Source of the DNA: Flavobacterium sp.
Lineage (GTDB): Bacteria; Bacteroidota; Bacteroidia; Flavobacteriales; Flavobacteriaceae
Direction: 5' to 3'
Assembly: GCA_030152225.1 (NCBI GenBank)
Contig: JASLHL010000070.1
Coordinates: 1 to 16,941 of the forward strand
DNA length: 16,941 nt
Below, piece by piece: positions 9,620 to 16,941 of the stretch. Both the position numbers and the translations under genes were made by a program. The first letter of the stretch is position 1; each line of letters opens with the position of its first letter. The notes below the pieces were generated by a model, which saw only the letters and a program-made list of their open reading frames with translations, searched no databases and was not told the origin of the DNA.

Positions 9620-10966
9620 TTATTTCACTCCCAAATAATTACTTGGTGTGATTTGTTTTAACTCGGATTTAATGGCGTCACTTACCAATAAAGTATCGAT
9701 AAAATTGTGAATAGAATCCCTGTTAATTACAGTATTCGTACGTGTCAAATCTTTTAATGCTTCATAAGGGTTTGGATACCCTTCTCTTCTTAAGATTGTT
9801 TGAATTGCTTCTGCTACTACTGCCCAGTTTTTATCTAAATCTTCGGCAAATTTATCTGCGTTTAACAGCAATTTATTCAATCCTTTCAACGTTGATTCAA
9901 AGGCAATAATCGTATGTCCCATTGGTACACCAATATTTCGCAATACCGTACTATCCGTTAAATCGCGTTGTAATCTCGACAGGGGAAGTTTAGCTGCTAA
10001 ATGCTCAAAAATGGCATTGGCAATTCCTAAATTTCCTTCTGAATTTTCAAAATCAATTGGATTTACTTTATGTGGCATAGCTGAAGACCCTATCTCACCT
10101 GCTTTAATTTTCTGTTTGAAATAATCCATGGACACATACGTCCAAATATCGCGATCTAAGTCAATTAAAATGGTATTGATACGTTTTAAAGCATCGAAAA
10201 AGGCTGCAAAGTGATCGTAATGTTCGATTTGGGTTGTTGGGAAAGAATACTTTAACCCTAAACTCAGTTCAACGAAATCCTCTCCAAATTGCTTCCAATC
10301 ATTTTGAGGATACGCTACATGATGCGCATTGAAGTTTCCTGTTGCACCACCGAACTTAGCGGCAAAAGGAACATTATTCAACAGGCGTAATTGTTCTTCC
10401 AAACGCTGTACAAACACGTTAATTTCCTTCCCTAAACGCGTTGGGGAAGCTGGTTGTCCATGTGTTCTTGCCAACATAGGAACATCGCTCCATTCTTGAC
10501 CTAATTCCTTTAGTTTGTTTACTACAGCTAAAAACAAAGGCATATACACTTCGTGGAATGCTTCTTTCGTCAATAATGGAATAGACGTATTATTGATATC
10601 TTGAGAGGTCAATCCAAAATGAATGAACTCTTTGTACTGTTCTAATCCCAAACGGTCAAAAGCATCCTTGATAAAATACTCCACCGCTTTAACATCGTGA
10701 TTGGTTGTCTTTTCTTTTTCTTTAATCCAAAGTGCATCTTCGGACGTAAAATCTTTGTATAATTTTCGCAATTCTGGAAATAAAGTTGGAGAAATACCAC
10801 TCAGTTGTGGTAGATTATATTCGCATAGTGCAATAAAATATTCCACTTCAACCAAAACTCTGTATTTGATTAGCGCTTCTTCTGAGAAATACTGTGCTAA
10901 TGATTGGGTTTTACCTCTATATCGACCGTCAATTGGCGATATAGCATTAAGTTCTGTAAGCATCAT
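9620..10966 (-). CDS. purB: Adenylosuccinate lyase
   Basis: Catalyses two fumarate-releasing steps of purine synthesis: SAICAR to AICAR, and adenylosuccinate to AMP; cytoplasmic tetramer. It has 448 residues, close to E. coli PurB (456). It opens with the typical ISPIDGRYRGKT (9-20). The lyase superfamily signature GSSAMPHKVNPIDFEN is at 293-308, on the flexible catalytic-Ser loop, and ARTHGQPASPT carries the conserved His169. Two adjacent ATG codons (10966 and 10963) could serve as start; the choice barely changes the protein. It lies downstream of the DUF2911 gene on the same strand. A TATCTTTG element just before it suggests its own promoter. Confidence 0.96.
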   Translation of the reverse strand: MMLTELNAISPIDGRYRGKTQSLAQYFSEEALIKYRVLVEVEYFIALCEYNLPQLSGISPTLFPELRKLYKDFTSEDALWIKEKEKTTNHDVKAVEYFIKDAFDRLGLEQYKEFIHFGLTSQDINNTSIPLLTKEAFHEVYMPLFLAVVNKLKELGQEWSDVPMLARTHGQPASPTRLGKEINVFVQRLEEQLRLLNNVPFAAKFGGATGNFNAHHVAYPQNDWKQFGEDFVELSLGLKYSFPTTQIEHYDHFAAFFDALKRINTILIDLDRDIWTYVSMDYFKQKIKAGEIGSSAMPHKVNPIDFENSEGNLGIANAIFEHLAAKLPLSRLQRDLTDSTVLRNIGVPMGHTIIAFESTLKGLNKLLLNADKFAEDLDKNWAVVAEAIQTILRREGYPNPYEALKDLTRTNTVINRDSIHNFIDTLLVSDAIKSELKQITPSNYLGVK

Positions 10967-10987
10967 TTAGATTGTGTTGTTAAGAAA

Positions 10988-10995
10988 CAAAGATA
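10988..10995 (-). promoter_or_regulatory. Candidate -7 element (TATCTTTG) for purB
   Basis: On the minus strand the sequence reads TATCTTTG, an exact TAnnTTTG match, 21 nt before the purB ATG. The -33 zone falls inside a T-rich stretch and heptamer-repeat tract rather than a clear TTTG. Moderate support. Confidence 0.4.
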
Positions 10996-11009
10996 ATATT
11001 TTTTTTATT

Positions 11010-11057
11010 TTTTGGCTTTTGGCTTTTGACTTTTGGCGCAGTCTGTCAACTGTCAAC
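11010..11057. repeat. Heptanucleotide tandem repeats: four TTTTGRC units, then two TGTCAAC units
   Basis: Four head-to-tail heptamers, TTTTGGC, TTTTGGC, TTTTGAC and TTTTGGC (11010-11037), are followed by a 6-nt spacer and TGTCAAC twice (11044-11057). The last base is also the final base of the DUF2911 stop codon. The tract fills the gap before the purB promoter. Tracts of such 7-nt units resemble the short tandemly repeated repetitive sequences known in cyanobacteria. Confidence 0.8.
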
Positions 11058-11911
11058 TATATCGCTTTCGACCATTCTTTAATTGCGTCTTTATTCATTT
11101 TTACATAGTCGAGGTTATTCGCTTTTTCAGCTAAATCCAGTGCTATTTTTGCTGTAGCTACTGCTCCTACTTTGTCCCCTGCTTTGGCTTGGATTTGCGA
11201 TTTTAATCGAACAAAATAGTAAGGAACACGTTCACCTGATTTATCAATGGCGCTATTAATCCAAGATAATGCTTTAGATAAATCTTTACCTGTCAAATAG
11301 AAGTACTCTGCTGCTGCGTAGTAATCCACGACTTTAGGCCCTTCAAATGTCTCAGTAATACTTTCCATTGCCAAGTGATCTGTAGGTACTTTAAAACGCA
11401 CAGGAACAAGGGTTCTTTCCCACATAATTTCCAAATCAGCATAATCAATATTTACATTGTTAATAGCCATGGTAAAGGTTTCAAACTTGCGGTCTAGGTT
11501 TTGTACTTTCACTTTGGTAGACAGGGCAATATTTGCCTCGTTCCATTTTTCTGGTAATCCCCAGTTGTTGGTCTCTTTATAGAAAATTACTTCCCACTCC
11601 TCTACTTTGGGAATGGTATAGATGGCATAGGATCCTTTTTTCAGTACTTTACCGTCAATTTCAACGTCATTGTTAAACGTTACTACCGTATTCATATTTG
11701 CTCCAGTACGCCATAATCTTCCATAGGGTACTAAGTCACCAAATACCAAACGTCCGCGCATATTAGGTCTTGAATAGTCTATCTTGACATCAGTCAACCC
11801 AACTACTTGGTGTATTTCAGACTTTGTACTCGTTGGAGGTGTCTGCACCTGTGCCTCTGCACTTGATAGTGCAAACACAGCTAAACTTGTAACAATAAAC
11901 TTTCGTATCAT
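11057..11911 (-). CDS. Secreted DUF2911 family protein
   Basis: Function unknown; the family is common in Bacteroidota. From the ATG at 11911 the product has 284 residues and starts with a clean signal peptide (MIRKFIVTSLAVFALSSAEA, cleavage expected near AEA-Q), so it should be periplasmic or exported. An upstream in-frame start at 11950 would place 13 extra residues before this signal and was rejected. The DUF2911 domain covers about residues 30-170, with SRPNMRGR and GRLWRTGAN as recognisable blocks. The rest (about 195-284) is alanine-rich and helical, resembling TPR-like repeats. It begins after the dsbD terminator. Its stop is followed by heptamer repeats and no clear hairpin, so transcription may run on into purB. 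Confidence 0.88.
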   Translation of the reverse strand: MIRKFIVTSLAVFALSSAEAQVQTPPTSTKSEIHQVVGLTDVKIDYSRPNMRGRLVFGDLVPYGRLWRTGANMNTVVTFNNDVEIDGKVLKKGSYAIYTIPKVEEWEVIFYKETNNWGLPEKWNEANIALSTKVKVQNLDRKFETFTMAINNVNIDYADLEIMWERTLVPVRFKVPTDHLAMESITETFEGPKVVDYYAAAEYFYLTGKDLSKALSWINSAIDKSGERVPYYFVRLKSQIQAKAGDKVGAVATAKIALDLAEKANNLDYVKMNKDAIKEWSKAI

Positions 11912-11996
11912 TTTTAGATGTATTAAATAGTCAACTATACTTTTTTTCAAGCATACAATGTATCAATTAATCGCCTGATAATGTCTTAAAATAAAC

Positions 11997-12030
11997 AAAA
12001 AAAAGCGATTGAAATTTCAATCGCTTTTTT
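11997..12030. terminator. Terminator hairpin downstream of dsbD
   Basis: A perfect palindrome, AGCGATTG (12004-12011), loop AAATTT, CAATCGCT (12018-12025), is bordered by eight A on the left and six T on the right. On the minus strand it lies 13 nt after the dsbD stop and ends the tilS-dsbD transcript. Confidence 0.88.
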
Positions 12031-12042
12031 ATATGGTTTGGA

Positions 12043-14031
12043 TTATTTTCCTTTTTGGATACCGCCATCCAACCAAGCTTTGTACTCTTCTACATCTGGT
12101 GTATAGCCTACAGGCTCAGACAAACGTTGTCCATCTGCATCTAATACGATATAGTAAGGCTGGGCATTGGCATGGTAGTTTTTCATTTGAAAATCGCTCC
12201 ATTTATTTCCAATTGTCTTGATTTTTTTACCCGTTGTTTCCGAAATATACTGTTCGTTTTCAGGTAATTCTTTTTTGTCATCGACATATAGAGAAATCAA
12301 AACTACTTCATTTTTCAATAGTGATAAAATAGCAGGATCTGACCACACATAATCTTCCATTTTACGACAGTTTACACAAGCAAATCCGGTAAAGTCAAGT
12401 AAAACGGGTTTATTCACTGATTTAGCATAGGCCATTCCCTGTTCATAATCAGTAAAGGCTACAATATCATGTGCGCCGTATTTTGCTCCTTCAGGCAATA
12501 TTTCCGCAGTAGAACTGCCACCGCCATTTCCTTTACCCCCTACACCGTAAGGGCTTTCGGAATATGTCATTGGAGGAGGGAATCCAGAAATAATTTTCAA
12601 TGGTGCTCCCCATAAACCTGGAACTAAATAAATGGTAAATGTCGTTACAAACAACGCCATAAACAGACGTCCTACAGATATACTATCCATTGGGCTATCG
12701 TGTGGTAACCTGATTTTTCCAAATAAGTATAAGGCCCAAGCTCCGAAGATTGTAATCCAAATCGCTAAGAATACTTCTCTTTCTAACCAGTGTGCTTGCA
12801 ATACAAGATCGGCATTAGATAAGAATTTAAAGGCTAAGGCTAACTCTAGGAATCCCAATGACACCTTTACTGTATTTAACCATCCGCCAGAACGTGGCAT
12901 TGAATTTAACCAGCCTGGGAACATAGCAAATAACATAAATGGAAGTGCTAAGGCCAACGAGAATCCCAACATTCCAACAATAGGTGCAATTCCACCTTTT
13001 GAAGCTGCTTCTACTAGTAGTGTACCTACAATAGGTCCTGTACAAGAAAAAGAGACAATAGCAAGAGCTAATGCCATAAACAAAATTCCAATTATTCCCC
13101 CTCGATCTGCTTGTGAATCTACTTTATTCGCCCATGAATTGGGTAGCATAATCTCAAATGCCCCCAAGAAAGACGTTGCAAAAACAACCAATAACAAGAA
13201 GAATATAATATTGAAATATACGTTCGTTGACAGTGCGTTGAGTGAATCTGCACCAAAAATTGCCGTTACAATTGTTCCCAGTACCACATAAATTAAGATA
13301 ATGGATAAGCCGTAAATAATAGCATTTTTAATTCCTTTGGCACGTGTTTTACTCTGTTTGGTAAAAAAGCTCACTGTCATTGGAATCATTGGAAACACAC
13401 AAGGGGTCAATAAAGCCGCAAATCCAGAGAAAAAAGCTAAGATAAAGATGGTAAACAACCCTCTTTTCTCTTCTGTTTTAGGTGCTTTTTCTGTCGAATC
13501 ATTGGTTTGATCTGCGTCGCTTTTTGCAGCGGCAGCTTTCGTTTCATACGCTTCGAAGTTATCTACTTCAGTAACTTGTAAAGTTTTTAAATCATATACA
13601 AACAAATTACTTTGGCTGATACAAACGTCTAAACAAACCTGATATCCCAATTCTACTTGAATATTAGGCGTATCCGCATTCGTTAATTTAATGTCTTGTA
13701 CCAGTTGAACAGGTCCTACAAAATAGGTTTCATCCACTTCAAAGATGTCGTTATAAACGGTTTTGGTTTGGCTTTCTTTTGCATCACCGACTAGTTCATA
13801 ATTTCCTTCGATGTTGTTATATAAAAATTCAGTTGGCAGGGGTCCTCCATCAGCTGTATATTGGGAGTACATGTGCCACCCATCTTCGATAATACCATTC
13901 CATGTGATGGTATATTCGGTATCGGATTTCTTCTCAATTTTTGTGGTCCACTTCGCAGGATTTTCCATCATCTGCGCTTGAACACTAAAAATAGACACAA
14001 AGAAAAATAGCAAATAAGCTAATTTTTTCAT
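12043..14031 (-). CDS. dsbD: Thiol:disulfide interchange protein DsbD
   Basis: Passes reducing power from cytoplasmic thioredoxin across the inner membrane to periplasmic thiol proteins. The 662-residue chain shows the full three-part layout. A signal peptide (about 1-19) precedes an N-terminal periplasmic domain with Cys133 and Cys137. A multi-helix membrane domain (about 190-475) carries the paired cysteines C211 (in LTPCVFPMIP) and C330 (in SFSCTGP). A C-terminal thioredoxin-like domain has CVNC at 552-555. The N-domain pair is spaced CxxxC, closer than in E. coli (C103/C109). A Gly-rich linker (about 495-507) precedes the thioredoxin domain. The start overlaps the tilS stop as ATGA, so the two are probably translationally coupled. 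Confidence 0.95.
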   Translation of the reverse strand: MKKLAYLLFFFVSIFSVQAQMMENPAKWTTKIEKKSDTEYTITWNGIIEDGWHMYSQYTADGGPLPTEFLYNNIEGNYELVGDAKESQTKTVYNDIFEVDETYFVGPVQLVQDIKLTNADTPNIQVELGYQVCLDVCISQSNLFVYDLKTLQVTEVDNFEAYETKAAAAKSDADQTNDSTEKAPKTEEKRGLFTIFILAFFSGFAALLTPCVFPMIPMTVSFFTKQSKTRAKGIKNAIIYGLSIILIYVVLGTIVTAIFGADSLNALSTNVYFNIIFFLLLVVFATSFLGAFEIMLPNSWANKVDSQADRGGIIGILFMALALAIVSFSCTGPIVGTLLVEAASKGGIAPIVGMLGFSLALALPFMLFAMFPGWLNSMPRSGGWLNTVKVSLGFLELALAFKFLSNADLVLQAHWLEREVFLAIWITIFGAWALYLFGKIRLPHDSPMDSISVGRLFMALFVTTFTIYLVPGLWGAPLKIISGFPPPMTYSESPYGVGGKGNGGGSSTAEILPEGAKYGAHDIVAFTDYEQGMAYAKSVNKPVLLDFTGFACVNCRKMEDYVWSDPAILSLLKNEVVLISLYVDDKKELPENEQYISETTGKKIKTIGNKWSDFQMKNYHANAQPYYIVLDADGQRLSEPVGYTPDVEEYKAWLDGGIQKGK

Positions 14032-15350
14032 ACGGTTAATTTAATTTTTAAAACATTAGTAGTTGTATTTCTTACTTTAAATCGTTCATCCATTCGACTT
14101 CCAATAATCCATACAATGGTTTCACCAGAGCATAACACCCATAGATTTTCTCTTTCTATTTGGGTCATTTTCTCATCTTTTACATATTTCGAGATCCGCT
14201 TTGTTCCCTTCATCCCAAAAGGTACAAAATAATCTCCTTTTTTGGGTCTGCGAATAAGCAGTGGAAACTGCAATTTATCTCGATCGAGATACGCACATAA
14301 CGGATCCGTTGTCAGTTCAATTTTAGTTCTTTCATAATTTTTTGTTGTTAAGTGTATTGGTTGTTTAATGGTTTGGTTCTCTTGTACGTAATACGAATCT
14401 TCTACTAGCTCAACCACTTTACTTTTTGATCGCAACAAGAGGTAGCCTCTATCTTTAATCAAGCAATAGTGTTCTGCTAGAATTTTCTTTCCTGTTTCTG
14501 CTTGGACCAAATCAGCGATATCGCTCCAAGCTTTAAAACCGTAAGGTTCGAGCCATTTGTACAAATAAGCTTTAGGCAAAGACAATTCACTTAATTCTTT
14601 TAATGGGAATAACATATCATCCCCTTGTTTAATCACCACCTTTTCAAACATCATCGCACTCGCATCTTCACTCATCTGATGTGTTTCTTTCAAATAGGTT
14701 ATTGTTTGTTGAAACGACTGATCCAATTGGTGGTTAATTTCCTTAAAAACAGGCAAGATATTTTTTCTTATCTTATTTCGCAAATATTTTGTTTGCGCAT
14801 TTGTATAATCTTCACGCCAAACCAGTTGATTTACTTGGGCATATTGTTCAATTTCCTCTCGTGTAAACGCTAGTAAGGGCCGCCGAATATAGTCAAAACG
14901 CTCAGGTATCCCCAATAATCCTTCAATTCCGGTTCCCCTAGAAAAATTAATAAAAAAAGTTTCCATTGAATCATCCAAGTGATGTGCTGTCAGTAAAAAT
15001 TTATACTTTTCACTTGTTATAAGTTCTTCAAACCACTGATACCGTTGTTCTCTTGCTGCTACTTGAATGGATACTTTCTGTTCCGTTGCGTAGTGTTGGG
15101 TATCAAATTCTTGCACGAAAGCAGGTACATCTAACTGTGCACACAGGAATTCAACGAATTGTTGATCCAAATTACTGTCTTGTTCTCGCAAGTGAAAATT
15201 ACAATGGGCTGCAGCAATATCTAGCCCTATACGATGACATAAATGCAGTAAAACGACGCTATCAACTCCACCGCTGACAGCGATTAAAAGTGGGTGCTGG
15301 GTTAATTCAGCAAAATTTGATTCAATGTGTTTTTTAAACTTTTTTTCCAT
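14028..15350 (-). CDS. tilS: tRNA(Ile)-lysidine synthetase
   Basis: Converts C34 of the CAU anticodon of a minor tRNA-Ile to lysidine, so that it reads AUA and is charged with isoleucine; essential and cytoplasmic. It has 440 residues, with the N-type PP-loop SGGVDS at 26-31 for ATP. The conserved segment around AAHCNFHLR and the LTAHHLDD block that follows are typical of TilS. The C-terminal third is the tRNA-recognition region. A GAGG sequence lies 5 nt before the ATG, unusual here because most genes lack a Shine-Dalgarno sequence. It is the first gene of a two-gene unit with dsbD, sharing a 4-nt overlap. Confidence 0.96.
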   Translation of the reverse strand: MEKKFKKHIESNFAELTQHPLLIAVSGGVDSVVLLHLCHRIGLDIAAAHCNFHLREQDSNLDQQFVEFLCAQLDVPAFVQEFDTQHYATEQKVSIQVAAREQRYQWFEELITSEKYKFLLTAHHLDDSMETFFINFSRGTGIEGLLGIPERFDYIRRPLLAFTREEIEQYAQVNQLVWREDYTNAQTKYLRNKIRKNILPVFKEINHQLDQSFQQTITYLKETHQMSEDASAMMFEKVVIKQGDDMLFPLKELSELSLPKAYLYKWLEPYGFKAWSDIADLVQAETGKKILAEHYCLIKDRGYLLLRSKSKVVELVEDSYYVQENQTIKQPIHLTTKNYERTKIELTTDPLCAYLDRDKLQFPLLIRRPKKGDYFVPFGMKGTKRISKYVKDEKMTQIERENLWVLCSGETIVWIIGSRMDERFKVRNTTTNVLKIKLTV

Positions 15351-15397
15351 GGGTACCTCAACATAGCTAAACCAAAATAGGGTCTAAAAAAGAACTT

Positions 15398-15406
15398 TTA
15401 TCCACA
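15398..15406 (+). promoter_or_regulatory. DnaA-box consensus TTATCCACA
   Basis: A perfect match to the strong DnaA-binding consensus TTATCCACA, in the tilS-rluD gap, about 48 nt upstream of tilS. In the tilS reading direction it lies downstream of the candidate -7 element. A second match lies 64 nt away in the opposite orientation. Confidence 0.45.
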
Positions 15407-15422
15407 ATAATTTAGCAAGGTT

Positions 15423-15430
15423 CAAAAATA
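15423..15430 (-). promoter_or_regulatory. Candidate -7 element (TATTTTTG) for tilS-dsbD
   Basis: The minus strand reads TATTTTTG, matching TAnnTTTG, about 73 nt before the tilS ATG. The nearest TTG upstream (15458-15456) is 25 nt away, a little too far for a standard -33 element. Confidence 0.4.
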
Positions 15431-15470
15431 CCTATTTTTTCACGAAAAACGTGTACAATACATTCATTTC

Positions 15471-15479
15471 TGTGCATAA
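15471..15479 (-). promoter_or_regulatory. Second DnaA-box match, TTATGCACA on the minus strand
   Basis: TGTGCATAA on the plus strand is the complement of TTATGCACA, which fits TTATNCACA. It points towards the box at 15398-15406. Its last bases run into the A-tract of the rluD terminator. Confidence 0.4.
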
Positions 15480-15509
15480 AAAAACCACAAATTTGAATTT
15501 GTGGTTTTT
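15478..15509. terminator. Terminator hairpin after rluD
   Basis: Stem CCACAAA (15485-15491) with TTTGTGG (15498-15504) and a 6-nt loop is flanked by seven A on the left and five T on the right. On the minus strand it follows the rluD stop by a few nucleotides, with the A-tract as its U-run. Confidence 0.88.
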
Positions 15510-15512
15510 ATC

Positions 15513-16556
15513 TTATTCTAACTCAAGAGCGGAATTTTGGGAATAGGTTCTCCATTTTTCAATGCAAGCCACCATATCTTGAGGAACTTCGGAGTCAAAG
15601 CGAACATATTCTTTTGTAATGGGATGTTCAAAACCTAGCGTTTTAGCGTGTAGCGCTTGTCTTGGCAAGAGCTGAAAACAATTTTCGACAAACTGTTTGT
15701 ACTTGGTAAAGGTTGTTCCTTTTAGGATTAAATGTCCTCCATAACGTTCATCGTTAAAAAGGGTATGACCAATGTATTTCATGTGTACACGAATCTGATG
15801 GGTACGCCCTGTTTCTAATCGACAAGAAACTAAAGTGACATAACCAAAACGCTCCAAAACCTTGTAATGCGTAACGGCCCATTTTCCTTTTTCTTCATCG
15901 TCAAAAGCAGCCATTTGCATGCGATCTTTGACATGTCTACCGATATAGCTTTCAATTGTTCCTTGATCTTCCACCACATTACCCCATACCAAAGCAATAT
16001 ATTCTCTTTCTGTTGTTTTTTCGGCAAATTGGCGTTGCAATTCTGTCATCGCCCATTCTGTTTTTGCTATAACAAGTAGCCCACTCGTATCTTTATCGAT
16101 GCGGTGTACCAATCCTGGGCGTTCACTACTGTTTAAAGGTAAATTATCAAAGTGATAGGCCAATGCATTAACCAAGGTTCCCGTGTAATTTCCATGTCCT
16201 GGATGTACGACCAAACCTGGTTCTTTATTCACCACCAACAAGGCATCATCTTCATAGACAATATTCAGCGGAATATTTTCTGGAACAATAATATTTTCAA
16301 ATGGCGGTTGTTTCATCAATACACGCACAACATCCAACGCTTTTACTTTGTGGTTGGATTTTACGGCTACATCATTAACAAAAATATTTCCATTTGATGC
16401 GGCCTGTTGAATCTTATTGCGCGTGGCATTTTCAACTAAGTTCATCAAAAATTTATCTACGCGTAAAGGCGCTTGTCCCTTACCCGCTTCAAATCGAAAA
16501 TGTTCATACAATTCTTCTTCTAAATCATCGAACATTTCATTTACATTCTCTTGCAT
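15513..16556 (-). CDS. rluD: 23S rRNA pseudouridine synthase, RluD/RluA family
   Basis: Isomerises specific uridines of rRNA; RluD modifies U1911, U1915 and U1917 in helix 69 of 23S rRNA. It has 347 residues, with an acidic N-terminus, an S4 RNA-binding domain (about 31-90, RVDKFL) and the catalytic motif HRIDKDTSG (151-159) with nucleophile Asp154. The RTHQIRVH block closes the catalytic core. The S4 domain and length favour RluD over the shorter RluA, but the exact target uridines are inferred. It lies 13 nt downstream of the PASTA-domain gene, so the two are probably one transcript. A hairpin ends it. Confidence 0.93.
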   Translation of the reverse strand: MQENVNEMFDDLEEELYEHFRFEAGKGQAPLRVDKFLMNLVENATRNKIQQAASNGNIFVNDVAVKSNHKVKALDVVRVLMKQPPFENIIVPENIPLNIVYEDDALLVVNKEPGLVVHPGHGNYTGTLVNALAYHFDNLPLNSSERPGLVHRIDKDTSGLLVIAKTEWAMTELQRQFAEKTTEREYIALVWGNVVEDQGTIESYIGRHVKDRMQMAAFDDEEKGKWAVTHYKVLERFGYVTLVSCRLETGRTHQIRVHMKYIGHTLFNDERYGGHLILKGTTFTKYKQFVENCFQLLPRQALHAKTLGFEHPITKEYVRFDSEVPQDMVACIEKWRTYSQNSALELE

Positions 16557-16569
16557 AAATTACGTTGTC

Positions 16570-16941
16570 TTAATCAATATCGGGTGCTACATCCAGTTGT
16601 TCTGCAGAAAGTCCAGCTTTACCATCTCCTAAAACGAAATCAATCTTAGAGTTTTTCACAACTAAATCCCCTTTTTTTAATTTTTTACCATTTTGATGAA
16701 TTTCCAAAACAACATCTTTCCCAATAAAGGTCGCGTATGATTTTGTTCCTTCTTTCAATCCCATCGAAACGATTGTAGACCTAGCTTGTCTGTATGTCAA
16801 CTGTTCTAATTCTGGCAAAATGACTTTACCATAACCAGAAGCATTAATCTTTACGTAAATTTTTCTATTCTCTTTCACACTTGATCCCGGCATTGGATCT
16901 TGTTCCAATACAGTCAAAGGTGGAAAGTTTTTATCGTAATC
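16570..16941 (-). CDS. PASTA-domain protein, C-terminal part (partial)
   Basis: The reading frame is open through the window edge (DYDKNFPPLTVLEQDPMPGS...), so the true start lies beyond 16941; a TTG at 16917 is not the start. The visible 123 residues hold the end of one PASTA repeat (EQDPMPGSSVKENRKIYV) and most of another (GKVILPELEQLTYRQA onward, ending FVLGDG). PASTA repeats often bind peptidoglycan or muropeptides. In flavobacteria such a protein, with an N-terminal membrane helix and no kinase domain, commonly precedes rluD. I expect that architecture here, but the N-terminus is not visible. Confidence 0.85.
   Translation of the reverse strand, partial: DYDKNFPPLTVLEQDPMPGSSVKENRKIYVKINASGYGKVILPELEQLTYRQARSTIVSMGLKEGTKSYATFIGKDVVLEIHQNGKKLKKGDLVVKNSKIDFVLGDGKAGLSAEQLDVAPDID

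Noticed and set aside
10701..10970. Plus-strand open frame opposite the start of purB
   Set aside because: Antisense shadow of a well-conserved gene with no family resemblance.
11010..11057. CRISPR array
   Set aside because: The repeats are contiguous 7-nt units without spacers, and no cas genes are present.
11912..11950. Extended N-terminus of the DUF2911 protein
   Set aside because: The 13 extra residues precede a complete signal peptide that starts at its own ATG.
12632..13291. Long open frame on the plus strand (about 219 codons) inside dsbD
   Set aside because: It lies antisense to the well-supported DsbD membrane domain, its translation is Asn/Pro/Ile-rich without any family pattern, and such frames are common opposite hydrophobic coding.
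15351..15512. Chromosomal replication origin
   Set aside because: Only two DnaA boxes, no array of AT-rich 13-mers, and no dnaA or dnaN nearby; kept only as a regulatory possibility.

Overview
The window looks like chromosomal core DNA of a low-GC member of the Bacteroidota, most likely Flavobacteriaceae. The evidence is: (i) the gene set and order (recQ | kdsD-tatC-lptB, PASTA protein-rluD, tilS-dsbD, purB), (ii) a DUF2911 protein and a lineage-typical Wza/Wzc pair, (iii) repeated matches to the Bacteroidota promoter -7 element TAnnTTTG, with almost no Shine-Dalgarno sequences, and (iv) lipoproteins with a flavobacterial style of signal. A Myroides-like genus is only a guess. No phage, insertion sequence, CRISPR array, tRNA or rRNA was found.

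Left part (1-6047). The first 42 bases hold the N-terminus of a leftward recQ. A rightward run of envelope genes follows: kdsD (arabinose-5-phosphate isomerase for Kdo synthesis, probably started at a TTG), tatC (Tat translocase) and lptB (LPS-transport ATPase), packed 2-3 nt apart. A 111-nt gap with a promoter candidate leads to a polysaccharide-export lipoprotein (Wza-like) and a tyrosine autokinase/co-polymerase (Wzc-like) with a Gly-Tyr tail. A strong hairpin terminator closes this block.

Middle (6048-9620). A monomeric NADP-dependent isocitrate dehydrogenase stands alone with its own leader and terminator. A very AT-rich spacer (about 8% GC in its core) precedes an unrecognised lipoprotein. 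Its residues after the lipid-carrying Cys (CQKEEQ) resemble the flavobacterial lipoprotein export signal, so it is predicted to be on the cell surface. It converges on purB across a shared hairpin.

Right part (9620-16941, all leftward). In order of transcription: a PASTA-domain protein (cut by the window end) and rluD; terminator; tilS and dsbD overlapping by ATGA; terminator; a DUF2911 protein; purB. The gap between the DUF2911 gene and purB holds a tract of heptanucleotide tandem repeats next to the candidate purB promoter. The tilS-rluD gap holds two DnaA-box consensus sequences in opposite orientation around a candidate tilS promoter.

Most of the window is ordinary housekeeping and envelope biogenesis, and I see no complete new multi-gene system. 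The points most worth a second look are the paired DnaA boxes, the heptamer repeats, the orphan surface lipoprotein, and the Wzc variant with an altered Walker A' motif and GY tail.
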